Below are positions 1 to 5,803 of a DNA stretch of 8,612 nucleotides, one piece after another (positions within the stretch are counted from its first letter, which is position 1; each line of letters opens with the position of its first letter). The DNA is from Dictyoglomaceae bacterium. Its GTDB lineage: Bacteria > Dictyoglomota > Dictyoglomia > Dictyoglomales > Dictyoglomaceae. Below the pieces are notes generated by a model. The model made no database searches and was not told the origin of the DNA. It was given only the letters and a program-made list of their open reading frames with translations. The position numbers were made by a program, and so were the translations under genes. The stretch is from contig JAOADF010000036.1 in NCBI GenBank assembly GCA_026417425.1, forward strand, positions 1 to 8,612, given 5' to 3'.

Positions 1-1
1 C

Positions 2-832
2 TATGATCTATTGGTTTTTGAAAATAGATTTCCTTCTTTAACTAAGGAAGTTTTTGATGTTATTCCTTTGGAGGATGAAATTTATAAACTAAAGGGTGGA
101 CAGGGTGTATGCGAAGTAGTTTTATATTCTATGGATCATGCCTCTTCGGTATCTCGCATGCCTTTAGAACAAATAGAAAAGTTAATATTAGTTTGGGAGG
201 ATAGATTTAAAGATTTAAGTGCTTTAGAATTTATAAAATATGTATTTATTTTTGAAAATAGAGGAGAAATAATAGGTGTAAGTCTTCATCATCCCCATGG
301 TCAAATATATGCTTTTCCTTTTATTCCACCTATTATTGAAAAAGAGATAGATTCCTCAAAGGAATATTATAATAAAAAGGGGAAGTGTCTTTTTTGCTCC
401 ATATTAGAAAAAGAGAAAAAAGAAAAGAAAAGGTTAGTCTATGATAACAAATATTTCACTGCTTTTTCTCCTTTTTATGGTAAATATCCCTTTGAACTTC
501 ATATATATTCCAATAGACATATAGGTTCGCTTCCTGAAATGACTTATGAAGAAAAAATGTATTTAGCAGAGATTATACAAAAAATTGCTAAAGCTTATGA
601 TAATGTATATGGATTCAATTTTTCATATATGATGGTTTTACATCAAAAACCTTCTAAAGGTGAATATCCCTTTTATCATTTTCATATTGAATTTTATTCC
701 CTTCATAGAGACAGAGATAAGATTAAATATCTTGCTAGTGTGGAATCAGGATCAGGAACCTTTATAAATCCATTAGCTCCTGAGGACTCAGCAGAACTTA
801 TTAGGGAAAGCATAAGGAGGGTGGGAGAATGA
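2..832 (+). CDS. galT: galactose-1-phosphate uridylyltransferase, 5' end outside window
   Basis: GalT swaps UMP between UDP-glucose and galactose-1-phosphate in the cytoplasmic Leloir pathway. The frame is open to the left edge (first codons Tyr-Asp-Leu-Leu, then VFENRFPSL, an early GalT motif), so the TTG at 11 is an internal Leu codon and the true start lies upstream. The visible part holds the catalytic HPHGQ motif (His-Pro-His at 290-298; the second His is the uridylylated one in the family), a CLFC pair at 386-397 that looks like a metal-binding CxxC opening the second HIT-like half, the motif PFELHIYSNRH, and a HxHxE motif at 677-691 near the C-terminus. Nothing is broken in the visible reading frame. 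It overlaps galK by 4 bp (ATGA at 829-832), indicating one transcript and translational coupling. Family assignment is firm; the N-terminal metal ligands cannot be checked. Confidence 0.95.
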   Translation, partial: YDLLVFENRFPSLTKEVFDVIPLEDEIYKLKGGQGVCEVVLYSMDHASSVSRMPLEQIEKLILVWEDRFKDLSALEFIKYVFIFENRGEIIGVSLHHPHGQIYAFPFIPPIIEKEIDSSKEYYNKKGKCLFCSILEKEKKEKKRLVYDNKYFTAFSPFYGKYPFELHIYSNRHIGSLPEMTYEEKMYLAEIIQKIAKAYDNVYGFNFSYMMVLHQKPSKGEYPFYHFHIEFYSLHRDRDKIKYLASVESGSGTFINPLAPEDSAELIRESIRRVGE

Positions 833-1977
833 ATAATAATTTAAAAGAATTTTTCGGTAATCTTGAGAAAGTTAGAGGATTTAGGGCTCCTGGGAGGGTG
901 AATCTTATTGGAGAGCATACAGATTACCATCTTGGATATGTTCTTCCTTGTGCAATAAATAAATATTTTTATTTCTTTTTAAAAGAAAATAACACAAAAA
1001 GAGTCAAGATATATTCTGAAAATTTTTCTCAATCCTGCCAATTTGAATTAAATAACATTGAATATAGTGAGAAATTTCCATGGACTAATTATTTACTGGG
1101 AGTTTTAAAAGAAATAAGGGAAAAAGTAGGAGAGATACCAGGATTTGATGGATATATTCGTAGTGAAATTCCCATAGGTGCAGGATTGTCAAGCTCTGCT
1201 GCTTACGAAGTCTCTGTTGCCTCTGGGTTAAAAGAGTATTTTCAACTTCCTTTAAATTTAATAGATATTGTTAAATTGTCTCAAAAGGCTGAAAACGAAT
1301 TTGTAGGGGCAAGATGTGGTATTATGGATCAATTTATATCAGCTTTTGGGAAAAAAGATTATACTCTTCTATTAGATACAAGAAGTTTAGAATACGAATA
1401 TATTCCTTTTGATATAAAAAGTAAAGATTTGGAATTGGTAATAGTAGATACAAAAGTAAAACATTCTATAGCAGGAGAAGGGTATACGAAGAGAAGAGAA
1501 GAAGGTGAAAGGGCTTTAGAAATTTTAAAAAATTATCTTCCCATTAATTCACTAAGAGATTTAGATGAAGAAGGTTTTCGTTTATCACAAAAAGTTCTTC
1601 CTGAACCTTTAAAAAGAAGAGTGGAACATGTTTATAAAGAGAATCTAAGGGTTCTTGATTTTGTGAAGGCGTTGAAGGAAAACAAATGGGAAGAATTAGA
1701 TAAATACATGGTAGAATCCCATAACAGTTTAAGATATCTTTATGAAGTTACTTGTGAAGAATTAGACTTTCTTTTTGAAAAAGCTCATGAATATTATGCT
1801 TTTACTTCAAGAATGACAGGAGGAGGATTTGGGGGTTCTACAATAAACCTTGTTTTCTCAAAAATGCTTAATCTTTGGCGTCAGAAGATTGAAGAATCTT
1901 ATAAACTGAGATTTGGTTTTCCTCCTGAGATATTAATTTTAGAGACAACAAATGGAGTGGGAGAGGTGGAATTATAA
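829..1977 (+). CDS. galK: galactokinase
   Basis: Galactokinase phosphorylates alpha-D-galactose with ATP to give galactose-1-phosphate, the substrate of the GalT encoded just upstream. The 382 residues match the usual family length. All three GHMP-kinase motifs are present: GRVNLIGEHTDY (22-33), the galactokinase signature that contacts the sugar; the phosphate loop IPIGAGLSSSAA (114-125); and RMTGGGFGGS (328-337). CGIMDQF (163-169) carries Asp167, the expected catalytic base. The ATG at 829 follows an AAGGAGG ribosome binding site inside the end of galT. The stop TAA (1975-1977) sits inside the last codons of the convergent sufB-like gene, leaving no intergenic space. Intact Leloir motifs argue for a true galactokinase rather than a mevalonate or homoserine kinase relative. 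Confidence 0.97.
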   Translation: MNNNLKEFFGNLEKVRGFRAPGRVNLIGEHTDYHLGYVLPCAINKYFYFFLKENNTKRVKIYSENFSQSCQFELNNIEYSEKFPWTNYLLGVLKEIREKVGEIPGFDGYIRSEIPIGAGLSSSAAYEVSVASGLKEYFQLPLNLIDIVKLSQKAENEFVGARCGIMDQFISAFGKKDYTLLLDTRSLEYEYIPFDIKSKDLELVIVDTKVKHSIAGEGYTKRREEGERALEILKNYLPINSLRDLDEEGFRLSQKVLPEPLKRRVEHVYKENLRVLDFVKALKENKWEELDKYMVESHNSLRYLYEVTCEELDFLFEKAHEYYAFTSRMTGGGFGGSTINLVFSKMLNLWRQKIEESYKLRFGFPPEILILETTNGVGEVEL

Positions 1978-3207
1978 TCCTCCCTTTTCAAGTTGAGCCA
2001 CTGCGTAGCTTATTTGTTCTTTAGCTACCTTTGGAAGGCCAGGGATATCTAAATCTAAAAAACCTCGAGTTATAGTCGAGATAGCTTCATCTTTATCGAA
2101 TCCCCTAGTAGTTAAGTATTCAATTTCTTCCTCTGCTATTGGACCTATTGCAGCTTCATGGGATAATTCACTCTCAGGATTCTCAGCAGTAAGTATAGGA
2201 ATAGCAGAAATTTTTGTAGTAGGCTTTAATAACATTCCTTTACAATCTAAATGTCCCTTTGTTTTTTCCTTTTTGCCAATAATTTCACCTCTACTATAAA
2301 TCTCAGAGGATTCATCTGCAATAATTCTTGAAACTATTTCTCCTCGCGCTCCTTCCTCTTCTAAAACTATTCTTGCACCTAAATCTATATAAGAATTTTT
2401 TCTACCATATATTATGCTATAGAATCTTGCAATTCCATCTTTTCCAACATAAGCTGTGGGAAAACTCTGAATTGATTTAACAGGTTTTAGGGAAATGTAA
2501 TTATTGATAAAAATACCTCCCTCTTCTATCTTAACTGCTGTTCTTGGCCTTACATGAAATTCCTCAGACCAGTTATGAATCATTGTAAAAAATAATTTTC
2601 CTCCCTTTTTCACAAAAAATTCAGAGATTCCAATATGGACTCCGGGTTCATTTTTTAGATGGGTTAAACAGCCAGTGGTTACAAAAACTTCTGCTCCCTC
2701 TTCTACAATGATTAAATTATGAACATTTTGACTTATATTTCCTTCTTTTATATATAAACAGGATTGTACAGGAGTAGTTATTTTTTGATTTGGATATACA
2801 TGGATAAAATAGCCTCCTGTGGGTTTTAATTCTGCCCAAGCAGTATATTTATCAGTATCTGGAGAAACTAATCTTCCGTAATAGTTTTCTAACCATTCAT
2901 ATTTATTTAAAGCTTCCTCGATGGAACTTATTTCTAATTTGCCTTGATAAATCTTATTCAGTTTTTCATAGACTACACTGTGATCTATCTGAAAGAAAGT
3001 GCCTGCTCTTTCTTCCTCTTTTGGAGAAATACCAGAATATTGCATATTTTCAATGATTTCTGAAGGTAATTGGGACAAATCTTCTAAGTAATTTTCTTTT
3101 ATCTCTTTAAAAAAACCCTCTAAATTAATATCTGGACCTAAAGGAGCTGTTTTATCTTTAGCTTTCAAAGCTTTATTTCTAATTTCCAAAAGATAGGTTT
3201 TCAACAT
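1972..3207 (-). CDS. sufB: SufB/SufD-family iron-sulfur cluster assembly scaffold (single-scaffold, SmsB-like)
   Basis: This is the beta-helix scaffold partner of SufC, on which iron-sulfur clusters are built. At 411 residues it is shorter than E. coli SufB (about 495) and nearer SufD. Visible family blocks are TGCLTHL (178-184), HIGISEFFVKKGGKLFFTMI (191-210), the HNWSEEFHVRPRTAV stretch (211-225), GHLDCKGMLL (318-327), SELSHEAAIG (346-355) and IEYLTTRGFDKDEAISTITRGF (362-383). The three cysteines are C150, C180 and C322. Where E. coli SufB has its functional Cys before the LEHEA block (PYIEC), this protein has ILTAE, so C322 in the HLDC block is the likeliest candidate for a cluster or sulfur ligand. 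That alignment is made by eye. The pattern resembles the lone SufB/D proteins of anaerobic archaea and bacteria. The start overlaps sufC by 29 bp, and a strong AAGGAGG lies 7 nt upstream. Confidence 0.9.
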   Translation of the reverse strand: MLKTYLLEIRNKALKAKDKTAPLGPDINLEGFFKEIKENYLEDLSQLPSEIIENMQYSGISPKEEERAGTFFQIDHSVVYEKLNKIYQGKLEISSIEEALNKYEWLENYYGRLVSPDTDKYTAWAELKPTGGYFIHVYPNQKITTPVQSCLYIKEGNISQNVHNLIIVEEGAEVFVTTGCLTHLKNEPGVHIGISEFFVKKGGKLFFTMIHNWSEEFHVRPRTAVKIEEGGIFINNYISLKPVKSIQSFPTAYVGKDGIARFYSIIYGRKNSYIDLGARIVLEEEGARGEIVSRIIADESSEIYSRGEIIGKKEKTKGHLDCKGMLLKPTTKISAIPILTAENPESELSHEAAIGPIAEEEIEYLTTRGFDKDEAISTITRGFLDLDIPGLPKVAKEQISYAVAQLEKGGL

Positions 3208-3928
3208 ACAATTTCCTCCTTAAAAAATCATATCCTCTCTCTTCAATAATATGAATTATCTCTATACCATCAGAAAATATGTACTTACCATCTATTAAAA
3301 CTAATACAGAATTTGGTTTAACAAAATCTAAAATTTTTAGATTATGGGAAACAATAAGTAAATTACTTTTCTCTGAAATTTTTTGAATTGTTTTACCTAT
3401 TAATTTTAAAGAATCTATATCTACCCCTGAATCAGGTTCATCTAAAAGAGCTAATTCGGGTTTTGCTAATAAAACTTGAAGAATTTCACTCTTTTTTCTT
3501 TCACCCCCAGAAAAACCTTGATTTATTTCCCTTTCCAAAAAGGATTCACTAAGTTCTAAATCTTTTAGATATTGATAAAACTCCTTTGGAAGTTCATTCT
3601 TTGGATTAATATTTAAAATTTTCTTAATAATATCCTTTAATCGAACTCCTCTTACCACTGGGGGTAATTGATATGCTAAAAAGATTCCCTTTTGAAATCT
3701 TTTATCAGGAGGTAAATCTGTAATATTTTCCCCTTTCCAAAGAATCGCTCCCGATGTTTTGAATCTCGCCAATCCCATAATTGAAGCCAATAATGTGGAC
3801 TTTCCTGCCCCATTTGGTCCTAAAAGAAGATGTATTCCTTGATTCAATCTAAAATTCAAATTTTGAATGATATTTTTCTCTCCTATTTTTACTGAAAGGT
3901 TTTTCATTTCCAATAATGGTTCTTTCAT
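3179..3928 (-). CDS. sufC: SufC, ABC-type ATPase of iron-sulfur cluster assembly
   Basis: SufC is a soluble ABC ATPase that drives conformational change in the SufB/SufD scaffold during cluster assembly; it is not a transporter subunit despite its fold. The 249 residues match the family. In order: Walker A GPNGAGKST (37-45), Q-loop AYQLP (Q87), signature FSGGERK (139-145), Walker B ending in LLDEPDSGVD (161-170, catalytic Glu164) and switch His195 in IVSHN. QGFSGGERKKSEILQ and DEPDSGVDID are SufC-specific wording that separates it from ordinary importer ATPases, and it has no partner permease. The ATG at 3928 has AAGGAGG at 3945-3939, inside the end of rrf2, 10 nt upstream. Only 2 nt separate it from the rrf2 stop, and its own 3' end overlaps the scaffold gene by 29 bp, so the three genes form one operon. 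Confidence 0.96.
   Translation of the reverse strand: MKEPLLEMKNLSVKIGEKNIIQNLNFRLNQGIHLLLGPNGAGKSTLLASIMGLARFKTSGAILWKGENITDLPPDKRFQKGIFLAYQLPPVVRGVRLKDIIKKILNINPKNELPKEFYQYLKDLELSESFLEREINQGFSGGERKKSEILQVLLAKPELALLDEPDSGVDIDSLKLIGKTIQKISEKSNLLIVSHNLKILDFVKPNSVLVLIDGKYIFSDGIEIIHIIEERGYDFLRRKLYVENLSFGN
3215..3221 (-). promoter_or_regulatory. ribosome binding site for the sufB-like gene inside sufC
   Basis: The minus strand reads AAGGAGG, 7 nt before the ATG at 3207-3205. It lies wholly within the sufC coding sequence and fixes the start of the sufB-like gene despite the 29-bp overlap. It implies independent strong initiation on the same mRNA, as expected for subunits needed in comparable amounts. 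Confidence 0.85.
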
Positions 3929-3930
3929 AA

Positions 3931-4362
3931 TTATATAACCTCCTTGTTTCTTTCTATTCCCATAATAAGATCCTCCAAAGTTAAACTTTCTAAGGCTTCT
4001 GAGATTTTTTTCTCAACATACTCCCATGCCTTTTTAGGAGAACAAATATTTTGTATTTTACATATTCCTTCTGAATTATGAATACATTCAATAATGCTTA
4101 AAGGTCCTTCTACAGCCTCAAAGATTTCTTTTAAATTTATTTCCGATGGAGGTCTCTTTAAAATATATCCTCCGCTAATTCCTTTAAAACTCTCCACAAT
4201 ATTTGCCTTTTTCAAATCTAACATTAATTGTGCTAAAAAATCTTTAGAAATTCCTTCTCTTTCTGATATTTTATTTAAAGAAAGAATTTCTTTTTTAAAG
4301 GTCTTTCCTAATAATACCAAGGCTCTCAAACTACAATCTAATCTTGCAGATATTTTAAACAT
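3931..4362 (-). CDS. Rrf2-family transcription regulator, IscR-like
   Basis: This is a DNA-binding regulator of 143 residues and the first gene of the suf operon. An N-terminal winged helix-turn-helix spans roughly residues 5-75, with the recognition helix around GISKDFLAQLMLDLKKANIV (37-56) and the wing at GISGGYILKRP (61-71). The C-terminal half carries C93, C101 and C107. This C-x7-C-x5-C spacing is close to the C-x5-C-x5-C ligand set of E. coli IscR (C92, C98, C104), so a bound [2Fe-2S] cluster is likely but not proven. The ATG at 4362 has AAAGGAG at 4374-4368. Its promoter is consensus and carries an inverted repeat over the predicted transcript start (separate entries), which suggests autoregulation of rrf2-sufC-sufB. 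I give no symbol because iscR, sufR and rrf2 are all used for such proteins. Confidence 0.92.
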   Translation of the reverse strand: MFKISARLDCSLRALVLLGKTFKKEILSLNKISEREGISKDFLAQLMLDLKKANIVESFKGISGGYILKRPPSEINLKEIFEAVEGPLSIIECIHNSEGICKIQNICSPKKAWEYVEKKISEALESLTLEDLIMGIERNKEVI

Positions 4363-4372
4363 CTTTTCTCCT

Positions 4373-4403
4373 TTAAATATTGACTAAACTACTCAACATT
4401 TAA
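4373..4403. promoter_or_regulatory. candidate Rrf2/IscR-type operator (31-bp inverted repeat)
   Basis: Two 14-nt arms (4373-4386 and 4390-4403) flank a 3-nt centre at 4387-4389; 12 of 14 arm positions are complementary. The core reads TTGACTA-AAC-TACTCAA. Set against the E. coli IscR type 1 consensus as I remember it (core YYGACTRWWWYAGTCRR), 15 of 17 core positions agree. The repeat begins right after the -10 box of the rrf2 promoter and covers the predicted start of transcription, so bound protein should block transcription. It also ends two bases into the rrf2 ribosome binding site, so a hairpin in the mRNA leader is a second possibility. The symmetry is seen directly; the identity of the bound protein is inferred. 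Confidence 0.72.
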
Positions 4404-4404
4404 C

Positions 4405-4433
4405 ATTATAATAAGACTTTGTTTTTTTGTCAA
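4405..4433 (-). promoter_or_regulatory. consensus sigma70-type promoter of rrf2-sufC-sufB
   Basis: On the minus strand, TTGACA (4433-4428) and TATAAT (4410-4405) are separated by exactly 17 nt (4427-4411), so both hexamers and the spacer fit the housekeeping consensus perfectly. Transcription should start near 4398, giving a leader of about 36 nt before the rrf2 ATG. Such an intrinsically strong promoter fits control by a repressor bound at the adjacent inverted repeat. Confidence 0.85.
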
Positions 4434-4447
4434 ATAAAAGTTATAAT
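4419..4447 (+). promoter_or_regulatory. predicted promoter of the dnaN-gyrB operon
   Basis: TATAAT at 4442-4447 is a perfect -10 box. Seventeen nt upstream, TTGTTT at 4419-4424 is a partial -35 (TTG conserved). The start would fall near 4454, about 28 nt before the dnaN ATG, with AAGGAGG at 4468-4474. The element lies back to back with the rrf2 promoter: the two -35 regions sit inside each other's spacers, so both promoters probably cannot be occupied at once. The inverted repeat is centred about 66 bp upstream of this start. Confidence 0.65.
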
Positions 4448-4481
4448 TTATTGAAGAAAAATATTGGAAGGAGGATAGAAG

Positions 4482-5585
4482 ATGAAATTTATTACTCAAC
4501 AGGAAGATTTAAGTAATGCTTTACAAATAGTAAAAACTGCTATAGCGACAAAGACAACTATGCCTATACTTACTTATGTTTATCTTAAAGCAGAAAATGA
4601 TACTCTCCATCTTCAGTCCAATAACCTTGAAATAGGATTATCTTTAAGTATACCTGTAATAGTGGAGGATCCTGGTGAGGTTTGTCTTCCTGGAAATCTT
4701 TTTGTGGATATTGTAAATAAACTTCCCTCGGTATCTTTAGAGTTTAGTGTTAATGAAAGAAATAGAGCTATTATTCATGCAGGTTATTCTGATGTAGAAA
4801 TTCAAGGAGAAAGTACCGAAGAATTTCCAAAATTGGACTTAGGCAATATTCAACCTCAGATTTACTTAAATAGAGAAGACTTTTTAAGAGGTATAAAACA
4901 AACTATTTTTGCAGCTGCAGAGGATGAAATAAAGCAAGTTCTTACAGGGGTATTAATGGAAAGTAAAGATGGATTTATATATATTGTAGCAGTAGATGGA
5001 CATAGGCTTGCTCTTATAAAAATATCAAGCTCTGTGGAAATTCCCAGTGTAATTATTCCTGCGAAAAGTCTTAGAGAATTTCAAAGGATTATCTCTAAAA
5101 TTAAAACAGAGGAGATTGGTTTAGCATTATTAGATGGTCAGATTCTTATAAAATGTGAATCTATTTATTTCACCTCTCGTCTCCTTCAGGGACAATTTCC
5201 TTCTTATGATAAAATTATTCCAACAGATTATCTTGTAGGATTTAAATGTAAAAGGGAAGAATTATTAGATGTTTTAGAGAGAATGGAGGTTCTTGCTTCT
5301 GCGGATCAGACAAATACAGTGAAGATTACAATTTCACCCCAAGAGGTTGTACTTTCTTCTCTGACTTCAGAAAGAGGAGCAGGAAGAGAGGTTATTCCTG
5401 CAGAAATATTTGGAAGTGAAGAAAGTTTGGAGATTGGATTTAATGTGGAGTATCTTATTGACCCCTTGGAGAATCTGGAGTCGGAGGAGGTAGAATTAAA
5501 ATTTACCTCTAATTTAGGTCCTGCGTTAATTAAGGTTCCAGAAAACGAAAGTTATATATATGTTTTAATGCCTGTAAGATTATGA
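4482..5585 (+). CDS. dnaN: DNA polymerase III beta subunit (sliding clamp)
   Basis: DnaN forms the ring-shaped dimer that tethers DNA polymerase III and other repair and replication proteins to DNA. The 367 residues match the usual length (E. coli 366) and would make the three repeated clamp domains. Recognisable stretches are KTTMPILTYVYL (24-35) in domain 1, VDGHRLAL (171-178) in domain 2 near the partner-binding pocket, GQFPSYDKIIP (237-247), and the C-terminal YVLMPVRL that closes the hydrophobic binding cleft. The ATG at 4482 has AAGGAGG 7 nt upstream. It is the first gene of the plus-strand operon and overlaps the next gene by ATGA at 5582-5585. Unusually, no dnaA precedes it; the divergent iron-sulfur operon is there instead. 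Confidence 0.98.
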   Translation: MKFITQQEDLSNALQIVKTAIATKTTMPILTYVYLKAENDTLHLQSNNLEIGLSLSIPVIVEDPGEVCLPGNLFVDIVNKLPSVSLEFSVNERNRAIIHAGYSDVEIQGESTEEFPKLDLGNIQPQIYLNREDFLRGIKQTIFAAAEDEIKQVLTGVLMESKDGFIYIVAVDGHRLALIKISSSVEIPSVIIPAKSLREFQRIISKIKTEEIGLALLDGQILIKCESIYFTSRLLQGQFPSYDKIIPTDYLVGFKCKREELLDVLERMEVLASADQTNTVKITISPQEVVLSSLTSERGAGREVIPAEIFGSEESLEIGFNVEYLIDPLENLESEEVELKFTSNLGPALIKVPENESYIYVLMPVRL

Positions 5586-5803
5586 ATATAAAAGAGATTG
5601 AAATATATACCTCAACTATAACATTAAATAAATTTTTAAAATGGGCTCGCATCGTTGAGACAGGGGGGCAAGCTAAGATGCTTGTAATTTCTGGGAAGGT
5701 TAAAGTAAATGGAGAAAGAGAAATTCATAGACATAAAATTTTAAAAGATGGAGATATGGTAGAGATTAATGGAAATTATTATAGGGTGGTGTGTAGAAAA
5801 TAA
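5582..5803 (+). CDS. yaaA: S4-domain RNA-binding protein, YaaA/RlbA type
   Basis: This small 73-residue protein consists almost wholly of an S4 RNA-binding domain. ITLNKFLKWARIVETGGQAK (13-32) and ISGKVKVNG (36-44) are the helix-turn-strand core, followed by GDMVEINGNYYRVV (57-70). In Bacillus and many other bacteria, a gene of this type lies between dnaN or dnaA and recF and is named yaaA; ribosome binding or assembly has been suggested. It is unrelated to the E. coli peroxide-stress protein also called YaaA. The ATG lies in the ATGA overlap with dnaN and has no clear ribosome binding site, so translation probably depends on coupling to dnaN. Its TAA stop is followed at once by the recF start codon. 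Confidence 0.88.
   Translation: MNIKEIEIYTSTITLNKFLKWARIVETGGQAKMLVISGKVKVNGEREIHRHKILKDGDMVEINGNYYRVVCRK

Noticed and set aside
11..13. TTG as the start codon of galT
   Set aside because: The frame continues to the left edge and the preceding codons extend the conserved GalT N-terminal motif; the gene is cut by the window.
1965..1988. Intrinsic terminator for galTK
   Set aside because: The stem has only five pairs with a T-T mismatch and the T run is four, too weak to call, especially for a thermophile.
3179..3928. Importer-type ABC transporter ATPase
   Set aside because: The SufC-specific signature and Walker B wording, and the adjacent SufB/D scaffold with no permease, point to SufC.
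4094..4387. Plus-strand open frame of 97 codons opposite the rrf2 gene
   Set aside because: It lies almost wholly antisense to a clear Rrf2 gene, has no recognisable domain, and would cross the control region.
4363..4481. Replication origin next to dnaN
   Set aside because: No DnaA-box-like repeats or AT-rich 13-mer array are visible; the gap is fully accounted for by two promoters, an inverted repeat and ribosome binding sites.
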